Positions 16,893 to 25,299 of a stretch of DNA of 64,000 nt are shown one piece after another. The stretch lies in NCBI GenBank assembly GCA_000739535.1, contig DF820469.1, positions 232,207-296,206 on the forward strand. Reading direction: 5' to 3'. The notes below the pieces were generated by a model. That model was not told where the DNA came from, searched no databases, and was given only the letters and a program-made list of their open reading frames with translations. Positions within the stretch are counted from its first letter, which is position 1; every line of letters starts with the position of its first letter. The translations under genes and the position numbers were made by a program. The stretch is from Candidatus Vecturithrix granuli (GTDB taxonomy: Bacteria; Moduliflexota; Moduliflexia; Moduliflexales; Moduliflexaceae).

Positions 16893-18413
16893 ATGCACAC
16901 GGAAAATTTTCTGGAATTACGCAATATCAGCAAGCATTTTGGCGGTGTACAGGCTCTCAAACACGTTGATTTCAGCATCACTCGCGGAGAAATTCATTGT
17001 CTGGTGGGTGAAAACGGATCTGGTAAGAGTACGCTAATCAAAATCATGTCCGGGGTTCATGCTCCAGAACCGGGCGGAGAAATTCTGATCGAAGGCAAAG
17101 CTTACCCCCATTTAACCCCTCATAGCTCGATTCAAGAGGGCATTCAGGTCATCTATCAAGATTTATCGCTTTTCCCGAATTTGACAGTGGCGGAAAATAT
17201 TGGCATCGGACAATATATGGAACGGGGCCGAACGCTGATCGATGCCAAAAAGATTCGAACAACTGCGTTGGAAGCGATGTCCAAAATCGGGGTATCACTG
17301 CATCCGGATCGGGTGGTGGAACAATTATCCATTGCCGACCGACAGATTGTTGCTATTTGCCGGGCAATTGCTATCAATGCCAGACTGGTGATTATGGATG
17401 AGCCAACCGCCTCGCTAACCCGCCAGGAAGTCGAAGCCTTGATGCGTGTGGTGCGGGATTTACAGACAAAGCAGATTAGTACACTGTTTGTCAGTCATCG
17501 TCTGTATGAGATTATGGAAATCGCGGAACGAGTCACGATTCTGCGCGATGGCGAGAAGATCGGCGTCTATGATGTAAAAGACCTGAATGATCGCAAAATG
17601 GCGTATCTCATGACAGGCGAGGAGATTGATTATCGTCTGCACACCGAACCGGTAAATCAGGAACGGGTGATATTAGAAGTCAAGCACCTCTCGAAAAAAG
17701 GGAATTATCACGATATTTCCTTGCAACTCCATGAAGGCGAAATTTTAGGGATAATCGGCGTACTTGGTTCAGGACGCACTGAATTTGCGCTGTCGCTGTT
17801 CGGCATGAATCCTCCTGATTCGGGCGAAATTTTATTGGATGGAATCCCTGTGCATCTCAGATCAAATAAAGAGGCTATTGCGCACGGAATTAGTTATGTG
17901 CCCGAAGATCGTTTGACTTTAGGAGTCGTGATGCAGCAATCTATTCAACAGAATCTTCTGCTCACCATGATTGAGAAATTCCTAAATGCGTTCAAATTGC
18001 TTGATAAAGCCAGAATGGTATCTTCTGTCACGCAATGGATTCAGGATTTACGGATTAAAGCCTCGAATCCGCAGAATCCGGTCAATACCCTATCAGGGGG
18101 CAACCAGCAGAAACTCGTGCTGGCGAAATGGATTGCGACTCAACCGAAAGTATTCCTTCTGGATTCTCCGACAGTTGGAGTTGATATTGCCGCTAAAAGC
18201 GGGATTTACGAAATTGTGAAACGCCTGACGTTTCAAGGAATGGGCATTCTCATGATTTCCGATGAAGTCCCGGAAGTGTTGTATAACTGCCATCGCATCC
18301 TCTTGATGCGCAAAGGTCGGCTTGTCGGCGAATTCTTTCCTGAACACATTTCAGAACTCGAATTAAATCAAAAGATCAATGAAGACACCAGCGTGGAATA
18401 TTCTCAAGCGTAG
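16893..18413 (+). CDS. CUT2-family sugar ABC transporter ATP-binding protein (RbsA/MglA type)
   Basis: A 506-residue protein with two fused ATPase domains, the form used by ribose/galactose/AI-2-type importers. Domain 1 (about 5-240) has Walker A GENGSGKST (39-47), signature VVEQLSIADRQIV and Walker B VIMDEPTASLT. Domain 2 (about 250-500) has a degenerate Walker A GVLGSGRTE, signature NTLSGGNQQKLVLAKW and Walker B LLDSPTVGVDI. There the catalytic Glu is Ser, as in some CUT2 members, so domain 2 is probably hydrolysis-poor. It energises uptake of a sugar or related ligand through the two permeases that follow. It overlaps the next gene by 35 bases. No periplasmic binding protein of the sugar-binding type is present in the cluster. 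Confidence 0.9.
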   Translation: MHTENFLELRNISKHFGGVQALKHVDFSITRGEIHCLVGENGSGKSTLIKIMSGVHAPEPGGEILIEGKAYPHLTPHSSIQEGIQVIYQDLSLFPNLTVAENIGIGQYMERGRTLIDAKKIRTTALEAMSKIGVSLHPDRVVEQLSIADRQIVAICRAIAINARLVIMDEPTASLTRQEVEALMRVVRDLQTKQISTLFVSHRLYEIMEIAERVTILRDGEKIGVYDVKDLNDRKMAYLMTGEEIDYRLHTEPVNQERVILEVKHLSKKGNYHDISLQLHEGEILGIIGVLGSGRTEFALSLFGMNPPDSGEILLDGIPVHLRSNKEAIAHGISYVPEDRLTLGVVMQQSIQQNLLLTMIEKFLNAFKLLDKARMVSSVTQWIQDLRIKASNPQNPVNTLSGGNQQKLVLAKWIATQPKVFLLDSPTVGVDIAAKSGIYEIVKRLTFQGMGILMISDEVPEVLYNCHRILLMRKGRLVGEFFPEHISELELNQKINEDTSVEYSQA

Positions 18414-19377
18414 TGAAGTGTATCTTATTCTCGTTATTGCCCTGCTCGTCTTTTTTCTGACGTTCAAGACTGAGGATTTCTTTTCAATTGAAAATTTTTT
18501 TGATATCCTGATCAGTAATTCCTTTTTAGGCATCATGGCCGCCGGTTTTCTGGTCGTCTTGATTTCCGGAGGAATTGACATTTCATTTACAGCTACAGCG
18601 ACAGTGGCGCAATATGTGGTCGCCAGTTACATTATCAAATATGATGGCAACTGGCTGATTGCGTTCGGCATGGCCGCCGCGATCGGGTTGACCTTAGGGG
18701 CTGTCAATGCCTTTTTAGTCCATTATCTGAAAGTTTCAGCGATTATTATTACCATTTCCACATTGAATATTTTTTATGGCATTCTGATTTTTCTTACTCG
18801 CGGCAAATGGCTCTATAATTTCCCGGATTGGTTTTACGATGGGATCAGCTTATATCGTTTTACGACGACAGACAAGACCACCTATAGCATCTCGATTCCG
18901 ATTTTTGTGTTTCTGGGGGTGTTGCTGCTGACCGGATTTATTCTGAATAAAACCGTGATCGGACGCAAGATTTATGCGTTGGGGGGTAATCTGGAGGCTG
19001 CCAAACGGATGGGCTTTGGCATTCTCGGTCTGCATGTGTTTGTTTATTGTTATCTGGGATTATTAGCAGGCATTGCGGCTATTGTGCAGGCGCATATTGT
19101 GCAGACGGTTGCGCCGAATGCGATCGTGGGGCGCGAATTGGAAGTCGTGGCGGCTGTCGTATTAGGGGGAGCCAGCCTGGCCGGCGGACGCGGCACCTTG
19201 CTCGGCACGATTTTAGGCGTCACATTGGTGGCTGTGATGCAAAACGGCCTGACCTTACTCGGCGTGTCCTCCTATTGGCATAAAGTCGTTATCGGCCTGG
19301 TGATTCTGATGAGCGTGAGCCTGACCGCTTATCAGCGCAAACGCGAGGCGAAACAAGGCGCGGAGATTATACCATGA
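18379..19377 (+). CDS. CUT2-family sugar ABC transporter permease (RbsC type), first
   Basis: A 332-residue inner-membrane permease with about eight to ten helices. Family features are FLVVLISGGIDISFTATATVAQYV in the N-terminal half, FLTRGKWLYNF, and the C-terminal VVAAVVLGGASLAGGRGTLLGTILG loop that contacts the ATPase. It pairs with the second permease to form a heterodimeric channel. Its start lies inside the 3' end of the ATPase gene and its stop overlaps the next start (ATGA), a tightly coupled operon. Confidence 0.87.
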   Translation: MKTPAWNILKRSEVYLILVIALLVFFLTFKTEDFFSIENFFDILISNSFLGIMAAGFLVVLISGGIDISFTATATVAQYVVASYIIKYDGNWLIAFGMAAAIGLTLGAVNAFLVHYLKVSAIIITISTLNIFYGILIFLTRGKWLYNFPDWFYDGISLYRFTTTDKTTYSISIPIFVFLGVLLLTGFILNKTVIGRKIYALGGNLEAAKRMGFGILGLHVFVYCYLGLLAGIAAIVQAHIVQTVAPNAIVGRELEVVAAVVLGGASLAGGRGTLLGTILGVTLVAVMQNGLTLLGVSSYWHKVVIGLVILMSVSLTAYQRKREAKQGAEIIP

Positions 19378-20360
19378 AATTACGATTTACGGATCCAACC
19401 GTTAAATATTTATTGATTATTCTGGTTATCCTGGTTCTCGGATTTGAGTTAATCATTCCGGGACAACGTTTTTTCAAATTCTCGACGTTTCAGTCCATGG
19501 CCTTTCAAGTGCCGGAATTGGGTATTCTGGCGATTGCTATGATGATCACGATGTTAAGCGGCGGCATTAATCTCTCGATTATTGCCACGAGCAATATGAC
19601 CGCCCTGATCAGCGCCTACATACTGACCCGCTTTATTCCTGAAGGTACTGGCGCAATCAGTGCAACGTTGATTATAATCACCGCTATTGCCGCTGGTTTG
19701 CTAATGGCATTGTTGATAGGAGTGTTGAATGGCTTGATTATCGCGTATATCGGCGTGTCTCCGATTTTGACCACCTTAGGCACAATGACGCTGGTGGAAG
19801 GCTTGAACGTAGCCTTGACCAGAGGCGATGTGATTTCGGGCTTCCCGGAACCAATTTTGTTTCTTGGCAACGGCAAGCTCCTGGGTGTTCCCATGCCGCT
19901 CCTGATCTTTGCCGCCTGCGCTCTGATTGCGACGATATTGTTAAATCGAACTCCCTTTGGAGTCAGCATCTATATGCTGGGTTCAAACGAAAAAGCGACG
20001 TTATTTTCGGGTATTCAAACCCAAAAAGTACTGGTAAAAATTTACGCCCTGTCCGGTCTGCTCTGCGGCGTATCGGCTATCATCATGATCGCTCGCTTTA
20101 ACTCAGCCAATGCCGGGTATGCCTCTTCCTATCTGCTCGTCACTATTTTGGCCTCGGTCCTCGGCGGCGTGAATCCAGACGGCGGATTTGGCAAAATCTT
20201 CGGCTTAGTGCTCTCACTGATCGTGCTTCAAGTGATTTCCAGCGGATTGAATTTGCTCGGATTCAGTGCGCATCTCACCATTGCCCTCTGGGGCAGCATC
20301 CTGATTGTTGTCATCTCCCTGCACCATCTGCGCGGCTGGTTAAGCAAAGCAACAGCCTAA
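19374..20360 (+). CDS. CUT2-family sugar ABC transporter permease (RbsC type), second
   Basis: A 328-residue inner-membrane permease, paralogous to the preceding one. It shows MMITMLSGGINLSIIATSNM, GVLNGLIIAYIGVSPILTTLGTM, and the C-terminal TILASVLGGVNPDGGFGKIFG coupling loop. Two different permeases, as in AI-2 (LsrC/LsrD) or rhamnose systems, argue against a simple RbsC homodimer. The substrate is not identified: no kinase, isomerase or binding protein accompanies the operon. Confidence 0.87.
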   Translation: MKLRFTDPTVKYLLIILVILVLGFELIIPGQRFFKFSTFQSMAFQVPELGILAIAMMITMLSGGINLSIIATSNMTALISAYILTRFIPEGTGAISATLIIITAIAAGLLMALLIGVLNGLIIAYIGVSPILTTLGTMTLVEGLNVALTRGDVISGFPEPILFLGNGKLLGVPMPLLIFAACALIATILLNRTPFGVSIYMLGSNEKATLFSGIQTQKVLVKIYALSGLLCGVSAIIMIARFNSANAGYASSYLLVTILASVLGGVNPDGGFGKIFGLVLSLIVLQVISSGLNLLGFSAHLTIALWGSILIVVISLHHLRGWLSKATA

Positions 20361-20751
20361 GAAAGCCCATCAGCATTACGAACAGCAGTATTCATGAAAA
20401 AGGATAGGGATTAAATGTACCAGAAACATACATGAAAAAAATCTCTTGACGGAAATCCTCTGCATCAGTATCTCATGATAGGGATGATTTCTAGGCATGG
20501 CGGCATGAGCAACGATAGCATAAAAAAACAAAAATTCAGGGCCAGGAGCAAGAGGAATTGAAGATCCTCCGTTGTTTCGGAAATGAGCGCAACGGTTTCC
20601 TGAAACAACGGAAAAATTGTCCAACATAATGCTTTGTCAAGATTTGAGTAACAAGTTTGTAGTTCTGAATTTAGTCAGAAGATTCGCTGAAGCGAGAATT
20701 ATGGACCTATCAGTTAAATGTTGACAGAGTGGTAGGGAGGAAAAGATCATT
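20361..20751. other. Intergenic region with a family B hairpin
   Basis: No gene. A hairpin at 20569-20611 (CCGTTGTTTC against GAAACAACGG, family B) could end the sugar-transporter operon. Downstream, about 20684-20706 has a small palindrome (TTCGCTGAAGCGA) inside a stretch resembling 55449-55475. TTGACA occurs at about 20722 but without a matching -10 box. Confidence 0.45.
20569..20611. repeat. Family B hairpin (GTTGTTTCGGAAA type)
   Basis: A 10-bp perfect outer stem with an interrupted inner extension (GGAAA/TTTCC). Same family as 4461, 7838 and 39267. It lies between the sugar-transport operon and the next plus-strand gene. Confidence 0.7.
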
Positions 20752-21513
20752 ATGAAATATTTGAAGACAGGGATAATTCTGTTGATGTGGATACCTGTGT
20801 TGATAGCTCTTTCAGCATACGCCCAGGAGGGGCAGGTGATGCAACTCGTGTATTTCAATGATTATGCCCCGTTTAGTTGGGAGAATGAACAAAAACAGAT
20901 GCAAGGGATTTTGATTGATGTGTTGACCGAGGCGCTTCAGAATCGCATGAAAATTTCAGTGAGCCACACAGGCTATCCCTGGAAACGAGCTCAACATCTT
21001 GTGCAACAAGGAGAGGCTGATGCATTCTGTACTGTGCCGACTGAAGAACGCCGGACTTATACGGAAGTAAGCCATGAACCGGTGATTGTCGCGACATTTA
21101 CCGTATTTGTCCGTACAGACCATCCAAAATTGGAACAGATCAGTATGATTAAAACCCTTGCGGATTTGAAAGAATATACTCTCGGTCATTTTCTTGGCGC
21201 CGGGTGGGCGCAGCAAAATCTGGAAGGGATGGATGTCAAGTGGGCAAGCGATCTCGAAGCTGTACTGTATAATCTGGCAAAAGGGCGGTTTGATCTTCAT
21301 CCGGGAGCCTCGCAAGTGGTGCGCTTTACGATTAAGCAATTGGGTTTGAAACAGCAGATTGCTGAAATTCCTACTGTGCTGGACTCCCAACCCTTTTCGT
21401 TATGTATCGGGAAATTATCACCATTTGTGAATATTCTTCCGAAATTTGATCAAACGCTGCAAGAGATGAAAGCCGATGGTACCCTTCAACAGATTTATGA
21501 GCAGTATGAGTGA
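20752..21513 (+). CDS. Periplasmic substrate-binding protein, SBP_bac_3 (polar amino-acid type), second
   Basis: A 253-residue exported protein with a signal peptide (MKYLKTGIILLMWIPVLIAL through AYAQ, 1-25) and an SBP_bac_3 fold (QLVYFNDYAPFSWENE, ILIDVLTEALQNRM, VSHTGYPWKRAQHLVQQGEADAF). It is related in design to the protein at 15713 (both have PWKRA in the first lobe). It sits alone behind the sugar-type permeases, whose partner would normally be a different class of binding protein, so it probably serves another importer or a sensor. A GGGAGG ribosome site precedes the ATG. Confidence 0.82.
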   Translation: MKYLKTGIILLMWIPVLIALSAYAQEGQVMQLVYFNDYAPFSWENEQKQMQGILIDVLTEALQNRMKISVSHTGYPWKRAQHLVQQGEADAFCTVPTEERRTYTEVSHEPVIVATFTVFVRTDHPKLEQISMIKTLADLKEYTLGHFLGAGWAQQNLEGMDVKWASDLEAVLYNLAKGRFDLHPGASQVVRFTIKQLGLKQQIAEIPTVLDSQPFSLCIGKLSPFVNILPKFDQTLQEMKADGTLQQIYEQYE

Positions 21514-21750
21514 TGTGTTGTTATTTCAAATGTCAAATTCGATAGTTTAAAACTTGACAGCCCTGGAAGTGTATGAAAAATTTTCTTTTTTATCGTAACG
21601 GTCTATCTTGTCAACAGCAGAAAATTTTTAAACCTATCACTGTGTATCATCGAGAGTTCCTCTGAGTTTAGGAGGTGACCAGATTCCTTGAGCTTGTCAT
21701 TCAGGAAAGAGGGGGACGATGGTAGAGGAATAGGTTTAAAAATCAGGTAT

Positions 21751-23061
21751 ATGATCTGGCAAAAAGATGTCGAATGTATGGAGCGTTCCGCGTTGCAGAA
21801 GCTCCAATCAGAACGGTTGGCGTCCCTGGTACGCCGAGTTTATGAGTGCGTCCCGTTTTACAAAGCGGCCTTCGATCAGAAAGGGCTTTCTCCATCAGAT
21901 ATTCGCTCGATTGATGATATTTCCAAACTTCCGTTTACCCGCAAAACGGACCTACGCGACAATTATCCGTTCAAATTATTCGCCGTGCCGATGAGTGCGG
22001 TGGTTGAAATTCATGCCTCAAGTGGAACAACGGGCAATCCGACGGTTGTGGCCTATACGAAAAATGATGTCGCCCTCTGGTCAGAAGTAATGGCGCGCGC
22101 TTTAGCGGCTGGCGGGGCAACAAAGGAAGATATTATTCAAAACGCTTACGGATATGGGTTGTTTACCGGGGGGCTCGGCGTACACTACGGTGCAATAGCC
22201 TTAGGCGCGGCAGTCATTCCCATGTCTTCCGGGGGCACCAAACGACAGATAAAACTCATGAGCGATTTTGGCTCGACCGTCATCACTTGCACACCTTCTT
22301 ACGCGTTGTTTGTGGCGGAAGAAGCGGTCAGCATGGGGATCGATCCAAAAGCATTCAAGCTGAAATCCGGCATTTTCGGGGCTGAACCCTGGACGAATAA
22401 CATGCGTCGAGAGATTGAAGAACGATGGGGGCTGAAGGCGATTGATATTTACGGACTCTCGGAAATCATTGGACCGGGCGTCGCAATTGAGTGCTATGAA
22501 GGACAGGATGGCTTGCACCTGTTTTCGGATCATTTTTATCCTGAAGTTGTTGAACCAGGCGGCGAAAATGCCGTTGCTCCAGGAGAAACGGGGGAACTTG
22601 TTCTGACGACATTGACGAAAGAAGGGATTCCGTTATTGCGTTATCGCACCGGGGATATTGTGAGCATTACAGAAGAACCCTGTCCGCATTGCGGCAGAAC
22701 GTCACCGCGTATTAGTAAAGTCAGAGGTCGTACTGATGATATGTTAATCATCCGGGGCGTGAATGTGTTTCCGTCGCAGATTGAAAGCGTGTTGCTGGAA
22801 ATCGAAGAAACTGAGCCGCACTATCTGTTGGTTGTTGATCGAGTTGGATCTTTAGATCAATTAGAAGTCCAGGTGGAAGTGGATGAGAAAATCTTTTCAG
22901 ATGAGATCAAAGTGTTAGAATCGCTTCGCAAGAAAATTCAACGAGAAATCGAAAGTACATTGAATCTGGTCGTCAGTGTCAAACTCGTGGAACCACGAAC
23001 CATTGAACGCAGCATGGGCAAGGCTGTACGTGTGATCGATAAGCGCGAACTTTATTCATAA
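21751..23061 (+). CDS. paaK: Phenylacetate-CoA ligase
   Basis: A 436-residue cytoplasmic adenylate-forming enzyme of the PaaK type, which converts an aryl acid (phenylacetate or an indole/aryl analogue) to its CoA thioester using ATP. Visible: [10 protein letters not shown] at the start, as in the family; AMP-binding [32 protein letters not shown]; four cysteine/histidine positions in [10 protein letters not shown]; and the C-terminal [15 protein letters not shown] domain. The length matches PaaK. The start at 21751 gives the canonical N-terminus; upstream in-frame codons are not conserved. It is paired with an ACT-domain gene, the common arrangement where PaaK acts in aromatic amino-acid fermentation with indolepyruvate oxidoreductase; that enzyme is not here. 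Confidence 0.92.
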   Translation: MIWQKDVECMERSALQKLQSERLASLVRRVYECVPFYKAAFDQKGLSPSDIRSIDDISKLPFTRKTDLRDNYPFKLFAVPMSAVVEIHASSGTTGNPTVVAYTKNDVALWSEVMARALAAGGATKEDIIQNAYGYGLFTGGLGVHYGAIALGAAVIPMSSGGTKRQIKLMSDFGSTVITCTPSYALFVAEEAVSMGIDPKAFKLKSGIFGAEPWTNNMRREIEERWGLKAIDIYGLSEIIGPGVAIECYEGQDGLHLFSDHFYPEVVEPGGENAVAPGETGELVLTTLTKEGIPLLRYRTGDIVSITEEPCPHCGRTSPRISKVRGRTDDMLIIRGVNVFPSQIESVLLEIEETEPHYLLVVDRVGSLDQLEVQVEVDEKIFSDEIKVLESLRKKIQREIESTLNLVVSVKLVEPRTIERSMGKAVRVIDKRELYS

Positions 23062-23128
23062 GGATGGGTCGTGCTGCAAGTCAGACGCATAAAAAGAAAG
23101 AAGAGACCTGGATGGGGAATCGGGACTT

Positions 23129-23164
23129 GAAAAATTGAGGAGAACATATTCTCCTCAATTTTTC
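23129..23164 (+). terminator. Hairpin between paaK and the ACT-domain gene
   Basis: A perfect 15-bp stem (GAAAAATTGAGGAGA against TCTCCTCAATTTTTC) with a 6-base loop, with its T-run inside the 3' arm. It lies 67 bases after the paaK stop and 20 bases before the ACT gene start. It could terminate paaK or attenuate expression of the ACT gene. Confidence 0.6.
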
Positions 23165-23184
23165 AATATTCCGAAGAAGACATC

Positions 23185-23619
23185 ATGAAAGTCAAACAAA
23201 TTTCGGTGTTTTTGGAAAACAGAAGCGGTCGCTTAGCCGAGGTCACTAGGGTACTTGGAGAGAATAACTTGAATATCAGAGCCTTGTCGCTCGCAGATAC
23301 TTCCGATTTTGGGGTATTGCGGATGATTATTGATCATCCTGCTGACGCCTATATGGTCTTGAAAGAGAAACACTACACTGTGCAAGAAACCGAGGTGATC
23401 GCCTTAGAAGTCGCTGATCAGCCGGGAGGATTGGCCGGAGTGCTGGAAACCTTATATCAAAACGGGATTAACGTTGAGTATCTTTACGCTTTTCCCGAAC
23501 GCGATTCCATCGATAAAGCCATCATGATCTTCAGATTCGATAATAATGATAAAGCCATTGAAGTGATGCAGCAACACAATATTAAGATTTTGGGAGCGAG
23601 ACGAGTGTATAACATTTAA
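23185..23619 (+). CDS. Tandem ACT-domain protein
   Basis: A 144-residue cytoplasmic protein made of two ACT domains: residues 1-68 (QISVFLENRSGRLAEVTRVL, NIRALSLADTSDFGVLRMII) and 70-144 (VIALEVADQPGGLAGVLETL, INVEYLYAFPERDSIDKAIMIFRF). ACT domains bind amino acids and act as allosteric sensors. This exact two-domain type is commonly the partner gene of PaaK in aromatic amino-acid pathways, which fits the upstream neighbour. No catalytic or DNA-binding domain is present. Confidence 0.85.
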   Translation: MKVKQISVFLENRSGRLAEVTRVLGENNLNIRALSLADTSDFGVLRMIIDHPADAYMVLKEKHYTVQETEVIALEVADQPGGLAGVLETLYQNGINVEYLYAFPERDSIDKAIMIFRFDNNDKAIEVMQQHNIKILGARRVYNI

Positions 23620-23627
23620 AGTGACGA

Positions 23628-23749
23628 ACGTGAGGGAAGGGACTCAAGGGACTAAGGAAGATGTAAAGAAGAAACCAGGTTTTTTCCGAAAAACCTGGTT
23701 TCTCGCCTACCTTTAGTTACTTGAGTCCCTTGAGTCCCTTCCCTCACGT
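23628..23749. repeat. Large inverted repeat enclosing a family A hairpin
   Basis: The outer arms are 26 bases (23628-23653, starting ACGTGAGGGAAGGGACTC, against 23724-23749) and exactly complementary. They surround a family A hairpin at 23671-23702 (GAAACCAGGTTTTTT type). Within each arm the motif GGGACTCAAGGGACT is itself a short direct repeat. The element fills the gap from the ACT gene to the pxpA start, which lies 7 bases after the right arm. Confidence 0.85.
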
Positions 23750-23756
23750 TTTACCT

Positions 23757-24521
23757 ATGAAAATAGATATTAATTGTGACATGGGCGAGAGTTTTGGGAG
23801 ATACCAATTGGGATTAGATGCAGAAATCATGCCCTTCATTAGTTCGGCCAATATTGCATGCGGCTTTCATGCCGGCGATCCGAGTGTGATGCACAAAACC
23901 GTACAAATGGCCGTAGAGCATGGCGTGGGAGTCGGAGCACACCCTGGCTTTCCGGATTTGGTCGGATTTGGTCGTCGTAATCTGAATATGCTGACAGATG
24001 AGCTGCGTGATGCAATTATTTATCAGGTTGGCGCGTTAATGGGATTTACCCAAATGCTCGGAGCGAACATTCAACACGTCAAACCTCATGGAGCCATGTA
24101 TAATATGGCTGCGGAAAATGAAAGCATGGCGAAAACCATTATCGAGACCTTGTTGAAACTGAACGACCAATTGATCCTCTTTGGATTATCAGGCTCGAAA
24201 ATTTTGAGCATCGCCCGAAAATCAGGGTTGCGAGTTGCGTGCGAAGTGTTTGCTGATCGGGCATATAACGAAGATGGGAGTTTGGTTTCTCGTCAGCAGC
24301 CGGGTTCTGTCATTACCGATTCCTCTGAAGTCGCAAATCGCATACTAAAAATGGTCAAAGAACGCAAAGTAACTGCGATCACAGGCCTGGAAATCGACCT
24401 GGAATTAGATACGATTTGCGTGCATGGGGATACGGCCGGGGCAGTAGATCATGTGAAACACATCGTCCACGTTCTGAAACAGGAAGGTATCGAGATTGCG
24501 CCAGTTGGAAAATTTCTTTAG
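23757..24521 (+). CDS. pxpA: 5-oxoprolinase subunit A (LamB/YcsF family)
   Basis: A 254-residue cytoplasmic protein of the LamB/YcsF family. The canonical start KIDINCDMGESFGRY is present, with ANIACGFHAGDPSVM, GAHPGFPD, FGRR, HVKPHGAMYN, EVFADRAYNEDGSLVSR and CVHGDT. With PxpB and PxpC it cleaves 5-oxoproline (pyroglutamate) to glutamate using ATP. Neither partner is adjacent, although pxpA is often found away from them. The ATG at 23757 is chosen because it yields the family N-terminus. An upstream in-frame GTG-type extension runs through the inverted repeat and is unlikely. Confidence 0.92.
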   Translation: MKIDINCDMGESFGRYQLGLDAEIMPFISSANIACGFHAGDPSVMHKTVQMAVEHGVGVGAHPGFPDLVGFGRRNLNMLTDELRDAIIYQVGALMGFTQMLGANIQHVKPHGAMYNMAAENESMAKTIIETLLKLNDQLILFGLSGSKILSIARKSGLRVACEVFADRAYNEDGSLVSRQQPGSVITDSSEVANRILKMVKERKVTAITGLEIDLELDTICVHGDTAGAVDHVKHIVHVLKQEGIEIAPVGKFL

Positions 24522-24539
24522 TGTTTGAGTGTTTGCATA

Positions 24540-24624
24540 AAACTACAAGGATTTTATTTAAGAAGGATTAAGTTTCTTAGTGAAATGCCCCTTCATCCTC
24601 CTTGCACAAAATCCATATAGTTTC
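24540..24624. repeat. Diverged family D palindrome
   Basis: AAACTACAAGGATTTTATT on the left is matched by an imperfect complement ending ATCCATATAGTTT on the right, with GAAGGATT against ATCCTCCTT inside. It is a degenerate version of the elements at 5627 and 50491. It is bounded outside by GTGTTTGAGTGTTTG and the octamer array that follows. Confidence 0.6.
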
Positions 24625-24626
24625 TT

Positions 24627-24670
24627 AAACACTGAAACACTGAAACACTCAAACACTCAAACACTCAAAC
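24627..24670. repeat. Octamer tandem repeat AAACACT(G/C)
   Basis: Five and a half uninterrupted copies of an 8-base unit (two AAACACTG then three AAACACTC, then AAAC). The inverse motif GTGTTTGAGTGTTTG occurs just upstream at about 24521-24535, so the array can pair with it. It ends directly before the ribosome site (GAGG at 24671) of the next gene. Slipped-strand length variation here would change the 5' leader. Confidence 0.75.
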
Positions 24671-24678
24671 GAGGATAT

Positions 24679-25284
24679 ATGCAGCGGTTTATCCATTGTT
24701 TACTTTTCTTCACCTTCTTTCTGACGATGATAGGATGGGCTTGGGGGCAGATTCCGCCTCAGAATTCTATGACCTATTTTTCCGTCGGATTCTCGCAGGA
24801 CGGCAAAATCATTCCTGTTACCAATCATCAGGTCGTTTTGGCCAAAAGGCCATTTACCATTCTCCTCTACCTCAAACAGCCTGATGGCATTTTAGTGAAT
24901 GCCTCTTTTGCCCCACAGTCTTTTAAACAGGCGCAGACTGGCGCCCCATTGACTGACATTGAGGGGTTTTCCGATCTCGGGATGGCGGAAGAGCCGTTTA
25001 ATCCGAAAACACTGTTGATGGTTTCAGCTATCGCCCCGCATTACTGGTATTATGAACATGACACCCATCATCGCTTTAATCAGGTGACGTTACAGAACAA
25101 TATATTGGTGTGCGAAAGAATTGTCGGACAAATTATGGATCGCGACGCATCCAAAACAATGAAATCAATTCGAGAAATCAAGGAAAATGCGCTGTATCTG
25201 GTATTTATGAAAACCGAATGGACGCCTGATTTTCGTCAACAATACGAAAAACAACGGGAATTCATTCAAGTTCTGTTTCGCTGA
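24679..25284 (+). CDS. Hypothetical secreted protein
   Basis: A 201-residue protein with a signal peptide (MQRFIHCLLFFTFFLTMIGW through AWGQ, 1-24). The mature domain is mixed alpha/beta with aromatic-rich segments (MSAIAPHYWYYEH-like MVSAIAPHYWYYEHDTHHRF). No family recognised. It starts after a GAGG site at 24671 and is followed 15 bases later by the large membrane protein gene, so the two are likely expressed together. Confidence 0.6.
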   Translation: MQRFIHCLLFFTFFLTMIGWAWGQIPPQNSMTYFSVGFSQDGKIIPVTNHQVVLAKRPFTILLYLKQPDGILVNASFAPQSFKQAQTGAPLTDIEGFSDLGMAEEPFNPKTLLMVSAIAPHYWYYEHDTHHRFNQVTLQNNILVCERIVGQIMDRDASKTMKSIREIKENALYLVFMKTEWTPDFRQQYEKQREFIQVLFR

Positions 25285-25299
25285 AAGGGAATGATCACT

